64,000 bases of DNA from Thermasporomyces composti (GTDB lineage Bacteria > Actinomycetota > Actinomycetes > Propionibacteriales > Actinopolymorphaceae), in assembly GCF_003386795.1 (NCBI RefSeq), contig NZ_QTUC01000001.1:620001-684000 (forward strand), read 5' to 3'. A program made the translations under genes and the position numbers. How positions within the stretch are numbered: the first letter of the stretch is position 1; each line of letters starts with the position of its first letter. Shown here piece after piece: positions 57,280 to 64,000 of the stretch. The notes under the pieces were generated by a model. That model saw only the letters and a list, made by a program, of their open reading frames with translations, searched no databases and was not told the origin of the DNA.

Positions 57280-58415
57280 AAGGCCCGCACGATCTCCTCG
57301 GCTGCCCACTGGAGTGACACGGGACCACCGAAGAACCACGTCCTGGGCCGTAGGGCGCGGACGCGCTTCGCCTCCACGAACTCCAGGTCCCGCCATTCGG
57401 TCGTGGCGGCGAGTGTGCCGGAGACGATGTCGTCGCCCTCCACCGGGACGTACAGGAACTCCGCCATCGCCACCGCCCGCAGGTCCGCCACCTGCACCGT
57501 GGACAGGCCGTCCGGCTCCGGTCGGCCCCGCCACGGGTTCTGCAAGCCCAGGCGAGCCAAGAGATCACCGGCTAGCGACGTTCGAGCGAACACGCGGATG
57601 ACGGGCAGGCCGCGGTCGGCGTAGCTGATGGCGACGACTGTCGGCGTGTGCGACCAGCCCACGTCGGCAAGAGCCTTCCGCGACCGGTCGATGGTCTGGT
57701 CCAGCCGGGTCAGGACTCGCTCGGCTTGGGCGCGTCGCCCGACGGCGCGGGAGAGCTCGATGAACGTCGTCCGCATCTCCTCCCACGCCGACATGTCGGG
57801 GCGCTGGGGATCGAACACCAGGACCGGGGCGATGAGCCGGAGGGCGTTGATACGCCCCAGCGGACGCGAGCGGTCGGTGACGATGAGGTCCGGTTTCAGC
57901 GCCCTGATGACATCCAAGTCCGGCGTCTCGCGCTTCCCGACGTCGCGGACCGAGGCCGGCATGCGCGGTGCTCCGCCGATCGTCGCGTAGCCCGCCTTCT
58001 CCGCCACGCCGACCGGCGTAACACCGACGGCCAGCAGGTTCTCGGCGTAGGTCCACTCGAGCGCGACGACCCGGCGCGCCGGGCCGTCCAACCGCACCTC
58101 GCCCGTCGCGTCCCGCACGACGAGGCCTCGCCCGGCGCGCCGCGCGTCGCTCGGTCTGGGCGACCCGCTCGGGCTCGACGAGGCCGGACTCGCCGAGGCA
58201 GTGCTCGCTGGGCTCGCTGTGCTGTTCGGTCGTGCCGGAGTCTCCACGGTCGTGGGCGTACGAGAGCCGTGCGGTCGTACCGCATCGGAACTCGTGCCCC
58301 CACCGGTGCATGACGCCAAGCCGACGACGAGCAGGACGCTGGCCACGCAGCGGGACACACGTTGGACAGACACGGCAGTCGCCTCTCGCCGGATGGACTC
58401 CTCCACCGGGTCCAT
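57273..58415 (-). CDS. Periplasmic-binding (TroA/FecB-type) lipoprotein, probable siderophore or cobalamin receptor
   Basis: 380 residues from ATG 58415 (GTG 58373, with GAGAGG upstream, is also plausible). A signal helix ends in the lipobox GLASC, followed by a Ser/Pro/Ala linker of about 65 residues. The binding fold then shows RVVALEWTYAENLLAVGVTP, VRDVGKRETPDLDVIRALKP, DLIVTDRSRP, and the C-terminal lobe FARTSLAGDLLARLGLQNPW. This is the clade III pattern for Fe(III)-siderophore or vitamin B12 uptake. No permease or ATPase genes are adjacent, so it would need partners encoded elsewhere. Its 3' end contains the 20-bp repeats. Confidence 0.87.
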   Translation of the reverse strand: MDPVEESIRREATAVSVQRVSRCVASVLLVVGLASCTGGGTSSDAVRPHGSRTPTTVETPARPNSTASPASTASASPASSSPSGSPRPSDARRAGRGLVVRDATGEVRLDGPARRVVALEWTYAENLLAVGVTPVGVAEKAGYATIGGAPRMPASVRDVGKRETPDLDVIRALKPDLIVTDRSRPLGRINALRLIAPVLVFDPQRPDMSAWEEMRTTFIELSRAVGRRAQAERVLTRLDQTIDRSRKALADVGWSHTPTVVAISYADRGLPVIRVFARTSLAGDLLARLGLQNPWRGRPEPDGLSTVQVADLRAVAMAEFLYVPVEGDDIVSGTLAATTEWRDLEFVEAKRVRALRPRTWFFGGPVSLQWAAEEIVRALT

Positions 58416-58570
58416 ACCCACGACGACGGTCCCGGTGAGGTGGGTGCTCGGTGAGGTGGGTGCCGCCGTGGCCTGACAAGACACGCGACGTCGACCACAC
58501 ACGACGTCGACCACGCAACGTGAGCCGCCCACGCGACCCCACCAGCGGTGTCTGACACGCCCGGCGGCTG

Positions 58571-61500
58571 TCAGGCCGGCTCGGCCTCCCGCAACCGCTG
58601 GCTGATCACCGTGGAGACGCCGTCCCCCCGCATCGAGATGCCGTACAAGGCGTCAGCGATCTCCATCGTCCGCTTCTGGTGGGTGACGATGAGCAGCTGG
58701 CTGTTCTCCCGCAGCTCCTCGTACAGCTCCAGCAGACGACCGAGATTCGTGTCGTCCAGGGCCGCCTCAACCTCGTCGAGGAGGTAGAACGGGCTGGGGC
58801 GAGCCTTGAACAACGCGACCAGGAACGCCACCGCGACGAGCGACCGTTCCCCACCGGACAGCAGGGACAGCCGCTTGACCTTCTTGCCCGGGGGGCGTGC
58901 CTCCACCTCGACGCCGGTGGTCAGCATGTTGTCCGGGTCGGTGAGGACCAAGCGTCCCTCGCCGCCGGGGAACAGCCGCGCGAACACCCGCTGGAACTGC
59001 TCCGCGGTATCCCGGTAGGCCTCGGTGAAGACCCGTTCCACCCGGTCGTCGACCTCGCGGACGATCTCCAGCAGGTCCTTGCGGGTCTTCTTCAGATCCT
59101 CCAGCTGCTTGGAGAGGAACGCGTGGCGCTCCTCCATCGCCGCGTACTCTTCCAGCGCCAAGGGGTTGACCTTGCCCAGCTGGGCGAGCTGACGCTCCGC
59201 GGTTCGGTACCGCTTCTCCTGCTCGGTGCGGTTGTAGGGCCTGGTCTCGACCTCGTCCGCCTGCTCGCCGGACGCCTCCGCCGGTTCCCCGGGAGCGCCC
59301 GGCGGACGAGGCGTGACGGGGACGGGCACGTGCGGTCCGTAGTCGCGGACGAGCGTGTCCGGATCGATGCCGAGCTCGTCGACGCACCGCTGTTCCAGCT
59401 GCTCGATCCGCATGCGTTGCTCAGCCCGCGCCATCTCGTCCCGGTGGACGGAGTCGGTGAGCTCGTCGAGCTCGGTGGCGAGCGCACGGACTTTTTGTCT
59501 GACCTCTCGCACCTCAGCCTCGCGGGCGGCGCGGACCCGCTCGGCCTCCTCACGCTCGCGACCCGCCTCGGCCAGCGACGCCTCCAGCCGGGCCAGAACC
59601 TGCTCTGTCGCCGCGAGGACCGCGCTCGCCACCTGAGCGGAGCGGATGCGTCGCTCGCGACGCGCCTGGGCGCGTTCCCGTGCGGCGCGCTCCTCCCGAG
59701 CGGCACGCTCGAGAGCTTCGGCCCGGCCGCTCAGGGCTCGGGCGCGCTCTTCGGCGGTGCGCAGCCCGAGCCGCGCCTCCATCTCGCGCTGCCGAGCCTC
59801 CTTGGCTGCTTCGGCGAGCCGGTCACGCTCGTCGGTCGAGGGCTCCTCCTCGGGAACCTCCTCCGCGGCGGCCAACCGCTCCTCCAGCTCCGCGAGCCTG
59901 GCCTGGTCGCGCGCCATCTCCTCCAGCGCGTCGTCGATCGCCTTGGCGAGCCGCTCCGCCTCCGCCGTCGCCGACCGTACGGTCGACCCCAGCTGGCCCA
60001 GCCGCTCGGTGACCGCGGCCACCTCGGCGTCCGACTCGTGCAGCCGCGCGAGGGTCGCCTCCACCTCGGCGGCGACCACGGCCCGCTCCTCCTCCGCCGC
60101 AGCCCGCTCCGAGCGCAGCCGCTCGACTCGCTGGGTCGCCTCGCGGAGTCGCTCGGCCGCGTCATCGACCGCCGCCTGCACCTCCAGGAGGCTCGGTTGG
60201 GCGCTGGAGCCGCCGTGCCCGACGTGGGTGGCGAGCAGGTCACCCTCGCGGGTCACCGCCACGACGTCGGGCAGGGCGTCAACGAGCGCGCGGGCGGCCC
60301 GCAGGTCGTCGACCACGGCCACCTTGTGCAACAGCCGCCTCAACGCGGGCGTGAGCTCGCTTGGCGCGCTCACGACCTCGACGGCGTAGCGCGCGCCGTC
60401 AGGCAGCGCGGGCCACTGCTCGGGATCGTCCGCGGCCGTGGGTACGACACCGCCGATGACGAACCCGGCCCGGCCGAGATCGTCCGACCGCAACCGCTCC
60501 AGGCTGTGGACCGCCGCGTCGACTGACGCCACCGCGACGGCATCCGCCATGCGGCCGAGCGCGGCCGCCACGGCGGCCTCGTATCCGGGTTGGACCGTGA
60601 GCAGCGCAGCCAGCGAGTCCAGCAGGCCAGGCCCACGCTCGCTCGCCAGCAGCGCGGCCGCGCCGTCCTTACGGGTGAGTCCGAGCTCGAGCGCCTCCTT
60701 GCGGGCGGCCAGCGCGGCACGCTCCCGCTCGGCCTCCTGCTCCTCGCGACGCAGGGTCGCCAGCCGCTCCTCGACCGCCTCCAGTGCCGCGCAGGCGCTC
60801 TCGTGCTGAGCGTCCAGGCCTTCCTCGCCGGCGTCGAGGCTGGCCATCCGGGATTCGAGGACGGCGAACTCCTCCTGCGCTTGTGCCGCGCGCGCCTCGG
60901 CCTCCTCACGGGCCTGGGTGAGGCGCGCCAGCTCACGGTCGCGAGTCTCGAGCCGGCCCCGGACGGTCTCGACCTGTCCGGCCAGCCTGGCCAGACCCTC
61001 ACGGCGATCGGCAGCCGCTCGCAGAAGCGCCGCCACTCGACGCTCCTCAGCGGCGTGTGCCGCCTCTTGTTCCTGCCGGTACGCGATCGCCTGGTCGAGC
61101 GCCGCCTGGTGGGCCTCGATCTCGGCCGCGATCGCCGCTTCCTCCTCGCGGATCACCGCGGCCTCCGCCTCGAGTTGGTCCGGATCGCGACCCGACGTCT
61201 CCTCCTCGGGTTCCTCGGCGAGGTTCCGGATCCGCTCGGCGGCGAGGCTCGCCGTACCGCGGAGGCGCTCTCGAAGGCTGGACAGGCTGTAGTACGTCTC
61301 TTGGGCCGCCGTGACCCGTGGCTGGTCGGCTCGAAGGGCCTCCTCCAGCTCGGCCTCGGTCTGCCGAGCGAGCATGAGCTCGTGCTCCACGGCGGCTCGG
61401 CGTTGTCGGACAGCTTGCTCGTCGGCGATGTCCTTCGCCAGCGCCTCACGGAGCTGGACCAGGTCGTCGGCGAGCAGGCGCGCCTTGGCGTCACGCGCCT

Positions 61501-62161
61501 CCGCCTGAATGAGGGCCGCCTTACGCGCCGCTTCCGCCTGCTTCCCGAGCGGACGTAGCGCCCTGCGAATCTCGGTGAGGAGGTCCTGCAGACGGGTGAG
61601 GTTGCCCTCGGTCGCCTGAAGCTTACGGAGCGCCTTCTCCTTGCGCTTGCGGTGCTTGAGAACACCGGCCGCTTCCTCGATGAAGCCGCGCCGCTCCTCC
61701 GGTGTCGCGTGCAGGATCGTGTCAAGCTGACCCTGCCCCACGATCACGTGCATCTCCCGACCGATGCCGGAGTCCGACAGCAGCTCCTGGATGTCGAGGA
61801 GACGGCAGGTCTGGCCGTTGATCGCGTACTCCGAGCCGCCGTTGCGGAACATGATCCGGCTGATCGTGACCTCGGAGTAGTCGATCGGGAGTGCGCCGTC
61901 GGAGTTGTCGATGGTGAGGACGACTTCGGCACGACCGAGCGGTGGCCGCCCGGCCGTGCCGGCGAAGATGACGTCCTCCATCTTCCCGCCGCGCAGGCTC
62001 TTGGCGCCCTGCTCCCCCATCACCCACGCGATGGCGTCGACGATGTTGCTCTTCCCGGAGCCGTTGGGGCCGACGACGCACGTGATGCCCGGCTCGAAGC
62101 GCAGAGTCGTCGAGGAGGCGAACGACTTGAACCCCCGAAGCGTCAGGCTCTTCAGATACAA
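58571..62161 (-). CDS. smc: Chromosome segregation protein SMC
   Basis: 1196 residues, the usual size. N-terminal ATPase half: YLKSLTLRGFKSFASSTTLR and VVGPNGSGKSNIVDAIAWVM. Two long coiled-coil arms surround a hinge at about 515-660 (GPGLLDSLAALLTVQPGYEA). The C-terminal half has LSLLSGGERSLVAVAFLVAL (signature) and YLLDEVEAALDDTN (Walker B). It organises and segregates the chromosome with ScpA/ScpB. ATG start, 190 nt after the small coiled-coil gene. The ftsY gene that often follows smc lies further away here. Confidence 0.97.
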   Translation of the reverse strand: MYLKSLTLRGFKSFASSTTLRFEPGITCVVGPNGSGKSNIVDAIAWVMGEQGAKSLRGGKMEDVIFAGTAGRPPLGRAEVVLTIDNSDGALPIDYSEVTISRIMFRNGGSEYAINGQTCRLLDIQELLSDSGIGREMHVIVGQGQLDTILHATPEERRGFIEEAAGVLKHRKRKEKALRKLQATEGNLTRLQDLLTEIRRALRPLGKQAEAARKAALIQAEARDAKARLLADDLVQLREALAKDIADEQAVRQRRAAVEHELMLARQTEAELEEALRADQPRVTAAQETYYSLSSLRERLRGTASLAAERIRNLAEEPEEETSGRDPDQLEAEAAVIREEEAAIAAEIEAHQAALDQAIAYRQEQEAAHAAEERRVAALLRAAADRREGLARLAGQVETVRGRLETRDRELARLTQAREEAEARAAQAQEEFAVLESRMASLDAGEEGLDAQHESACAALEAVEERLATLRREEQEAERERAALAARKEALELGLTRKDGAAALLASERGPGLLDSLAALLTVQPGYEAAVAAALGRMADAVAVASVDAAVHSLERLRSDDLGRAGFVIGGVVPTAADDPEQWPALPDGARYAVEVVSAPSELTPALRRLLHKVAVVDDLRAARALVDALPDVVAVTREGDLLATHVGHGGSSAQPSLLEVQAAVDDAAERLREATQRVERLRSERAAAEEERAVVAAEVEATLARLHESDAEVAAVTERLGQLGSTVRSATAEAERLAKAIDDALEEMARDQARLAELEERLAAAEEVPEEEPSTDERDRLAEAAKEARQREMEARLGLRTAEERARALSGRAEALERAAREERAARERAQARRERRIRSAQVASAVLAATEQVLARLEASLAEAGREREEAERVRAAREAEVREVRQKVRALATELDELTDSVHRDEMARAEQRMRIEQLEQRCVDELGIDPDTLVRDYGPHVPVPVTPRPPGAPGEPAEASGEQADEVETRPYNRTEQEKRYRTAERQLAQLGKVNPLALEEYAAMEERHAFLSKQLEDLKKTRKDLLEIVREVDDRVERVFTEAYRDTAEQFQRVFARLFPGGEGRLVLTDPDNMLTTGVEVEARPPGKKVKRLSLLSGGERSLVAVAFLVALFKARPSPFYLLDEVEAALDDTNLGRLLELYEELRENSQLLIVTHQKRTMEIADALYGISMRGDGVSTVISQRLREAEPA

Positions 62162-62276
62162 CGACGACTCCCCTTGACACTGTCGGACGGCGGTCGGACG
62201 AAACCCCGCACGACGATACCGGCGCGCGGTGGCCGAACCGACGGCAACGCGCGCTGAAGGACCCCGGACATGGCAA

Positions 62277-62300
62277 ACGGGACGCCACGAGGCGTCCCGT
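62277..62300 (-). terminator. Perfect 10-bp hairpin between the small coiled-coil gene and smc
   Basis: Arms ACGGGACGCC (62277-62286) and GGCGTCCCGT (62291-62300) with loop ACGA. On the minus strand it sits 50 nt after the small gene stop and is followed by only TTTG, so it is a weak terminator or attenuator at best. Confidence 0.45.
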
Positions 62301-62351
62301 CGCTGATGCTGTCCGTCGAGGCTGGTCCACGGACGAGCCCGGAGAGCTCCC

Positions 62352-62549
62352 TTACGTCAAAGCGGGTTCCTGCTGCGTGTCGATGGTCAACAGTTGCCCA
62401 CCGTGAATCGCCGCGCTGAGGGAGTCGTTCTCTGCCTGGAGCCGCATCACGTGCGCCTCCAGCTCCGATACTCGCTGCTGCAGACGTCGCACCTCGGAGA
62501 CCAGACGGGGGTCAGGGCCACCGACGTGGCCGAGGAGCGCTTTCGCCAT
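62352..62549 (-). CDS. Small conserved coiled-coil protein upstream of smc
   Basis: 65 residues from ATG 62549, with GGAGG eight bases upstream. The N-terminus MAKALLGHVGGPDPRLVSEV and the heptad-like stretch RRLQQRVSELEAHVMRLQAE form a short coiled coil; the tail is polar. Very similar small proteins are familiar from actinobacteria, but I know no function. An upstream in-frame ATG would extend it by 18 residues with no better ribosome site. Confidence 0.75.
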   Translation of the reverse strand: MAKALLGHVGGPDPRLVSEVRRLQQRVSELEAHVMRLQAENDSLSAAIHGGQLLTIDTQQEPALT

Positions 62550-62732
62550 ATGGGGTCCTCCACGCTGAGTGACCGGAAGGTGGGTCGCAAATCTCCGCAG
62601 CACTCGAGATGGACAGGGAGTGCAGGCGGTGAACCTAGGTTCTCACTTCGACGGCCGTGACGTCAAGGTGACCACATAGATACTCAACGTAATTGACCTG
62701 TCGCGCTTCCCATACATCCCGACATACCCGAC

Positions 62733-63599
62733 TTACCAACGCCCACGCCGTGGAGGCCGCTGACAACGCGGACACGTGAAGGAGGAGCGATTCATAAATG
62801 GATCACGGCGAATCGGCGTGCCACAACGGCGACACGGCTGTCCCTCTCGACCGTAGACGGCCAGCTCGCGCTCGAAGTAGCCGCTACGGCCATTGACGTC
62901 GACGTACAAGCTGTCGAACGACGTACCGCCTGAGTCGATCGCCGCCACCATGACAGCGCGGACCTCCGCCAGCAGCGTGGAGACCTCGCGAGGACGCAGC
63001 AACTCGGTGGCCCGCGCGTAGTGCAGTCGCGCACGCCACAGTGCCTCGTCGGCGTAGATGTTGCCCACGCCGGAGATCAGCGTCTGATCGAGCAAGGCAC
63101 GCTTGACGCCGGTGCGTCGTCGGCGCAGTGCGGCGACGAACGCCTGATCGTCGAATTCCGGATCGAGCGGATCTCGGGCGATGTGGTTGATCTCCGCCGG
63201 AAGCCGCGCACCACCCGTACTGATCGACAAACCGCCGAACATTCGCTGGTCGACGAACCGAAGCTCAAACGGGGTGCGGCCCTCTACCGGCACGAACGAA
63301 AAACGTACGCGCAGATGCCGCTCGTCTTCCGATCCAGGCTGTCGGAGGACGAACTGGCCGCTCATCCCGAGATGAGCCAGAAGCGCGTCACCCGAATCGA
63401 GCGGAAGCCACAGGTACTTCCCGCGCCGACACGCACCGAGGATGCGGCGCCCGATCAGCCGGTCGCAGAAATCTCTGGGTCCGGCGAGGTGACGTCGGAC
63501 CGATCGGGGATGTCCGACCTCGACGGCCGCGATGTGAGCTCCGGCGACGAAACGCTCCAAACCACGCCGGACGACCTCCACCTCGGGAAGTTCGGGCAT
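62733..63599 (-). CDS. mutM: Formamidopyrimidine-DNA glycosylase
   Basis: Excises oxidised purines (8-oxoG, Fapy) and cleaves the abasic site. 288 residues. Catalytic N-terminus [17 protein letters not shown] (Pro2, Glu3), the lysine-containing stretch [13 protein letters not shown], helix-two-turn-helix [20 protein letters not shown], and the C-terminal zinc finger [20 protein letters not shown] then CPRC. ATG start, 9 nt after the rnc stop; the rnc-mutM-smc order is conserved. Confidence 0.97.
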   Translation of the reverse strand: MPELPEVEVVRRGLERFVAGAHIAAVEVGHPRSVRRHLAGPRDFCDRLIGRRILGACRRGKYLWLPLDSGDALLAHLGMSGQFVLRQPGSEDERHLRVRFSFVPVEGRTPFELRFVDQRMFGGLSISTGGARLPAEINHIARDPLDPEFDDQAFVAALRRRRTGVKRALLDQTLISGVGNIYADEALWRARLHYARATELLRPREVSTLLAEVRAVMVAAIDSGGTSFDSLYVDVNGRSGYFERELAVYGREGQPCRRCGTPIRRDPFMNRSSFTCPRCQRPPRRGRW

Positions 63600-63608
63600 C
63601 CCAGGCAG

Positions 63609-64000
63609 TCAGGCGTCGCTGGAACGGCTTTGCGAGCCGCCGGTCCCGTTCCCAGCGCTGTCGTCGGTGCTCTCGCCCAGCATGGCGCGGATCGCCGTCC
63701 AGGCCGCCTCGGCAGCCTTCTGCTCGGCCTCCTTCTTGCTGCGGCCGACCCCGGAGCCGTAGTCGGTGTCCCCGACCACGACGTGGGCGGTGAAGACCTT
63801 CTCGTGGTCGGGGCCTTCCTCCTCCACGACGTACTCCGGCACGCCGAGAGAAGCCCGCGCGGTCAGCTCCTGCAGGCTGGTCTTCCAGTCCAGACCAGCG
63901 CCCATCCGCGCGGACGCCTCCAGCAGCGGGTCGAAGAGGCGGTGCACGAACTCCGACGCCAGCGGGAAGCCACCGGCGAGGTAAACGGCACCGATGACCG
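63609..64000 (-). CDS. rnc: Ribonuclease III (5' part outside window)
   Basis: Double-strand-specific RNase that matures rRNA and some mRNAs. The visible 130 residues contain the end of the nuclease domain ([20 protein letters not shown]) and the double-stranded-RNA-binding domain: [40 protein letters not shown] and [18 protein letters not shown] short Ser/Gly-rich tail follows. The N-terminal catalytic motif lies beyond the window end. Confidence 0.95.
   Translation of the reverse strand, partial: VIGAVYLAGGFPLASEFVHRLFDPLLEASARMGAGLDWKTSLQELTARASLGVPEYVVEEEGPDHEKVFTAHVVVGDTDYGSGVGRSKKEAEQKAAEAAWTAIRAMLGESTDDSAGNGTGGSQSRSSDA

Noticed and set aside
62604-62732. AT-rich stretch upstream of the small coiled-coil gene as a defined promoter
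   Set aside because: The region is AT-rich relative to its surroundings, but no -35/-10 pair with proper spacing on the minus strand could be fixed.

Overview
The window is a high-GC chromosomal segment of an actinobacterium (class Actinomycetes). The evidence is the gene order rnc-mutM-smc ... ftsY ... amtB-glnB-glnD-ffh-rpsP-khpA-rimM-trmD-rplS-lepB-rnhB-DUF2469-yraN-comM-dprA-xerC-(M23)-rpsB-tsf-pyrH-frr-cdsA-rlmN, frequent GTG starts, and F420-type oxidoreductases. No rRNA or tRNA gene was recognised, so a finer placement is not supported. Most housekeeping genes lie on the minus strand and many overlap by ATGA, GTGA or TAATG, which implies long co-transcribed units.

Layout. 1-5.6 kb: folD (cut by the window start), purU, a DUF6328 membrane protein, a Tat-exported metallophosphoesterase with a PQQ-type propeller, and a frame-broken aminoglycoside-phosphotransferase-like gene. 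5.6-9.8 kb: an accessory patch with a small ORF carrying a strong Shine-Dalgarno, three tandem copies of an SseB-like/SUKH-type gene (only the middle one intact) and an unknown pseudogene. 9.8-16.4 kb: rlmN, a PPOX/F420 enzyme, a heterodimeric ABC exporter and a histidine phosphatase. 16.4-40.4 kb: the conserved core for phospholipid and UMP synthesis, translation elongation, recombination, DNA uptake, RNase HII, signal peptidase, ribosome maturation, SRP and the PII/ammonium module.

40.4-50.7 kb is an accessory insertion inside the usual core. It holds a cupin pseudogene, then a three-gene overlapping operon: a NUDIX/NrtR-like protein, a purine-nucleosidase-like protein with a C-terminal amyloid-like motif, and a TPR/four-TM protein with a matching N-terminal motif. 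A perfect 9+3+9 palindrome lies just upstream. A gamma-glutamyltransferase/peptide-binding-protein pair and a class III aminotransferase follow. 50.7-58.5 kb holds ftsY, an ECF sigma factor with a built-in zinc-binding-like tail, a DUF3048 lipoprotein, an LLM oxidoreductase, a BlaI/M56 pair with an operator-like palindrome, and a metal/siderophore-binding lipoprotein. 58.5-64 kb returns to core genes: smc, a small coiled-coil protein, mutM and rnc (cut by the window end).

The best candidate for an undescribed system is the operon at 41.1-45.3 kb. Its layout resembles paired effector/receptor proteins that signal through a shared amyloid motif, placed under a possible ADP-ribose-responsive NUDIX regulator. 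This is inference from motifs and layout and is untested. The number of frame-broken accessory genes (aminoglycoside phosphotransferase-like, two SUKH-array copies, an unknown gene, a cupin) contrasts with intact core genes. That argues for real gene decay, although base-level sequencing errors cannot be excluded for the single-base cases.
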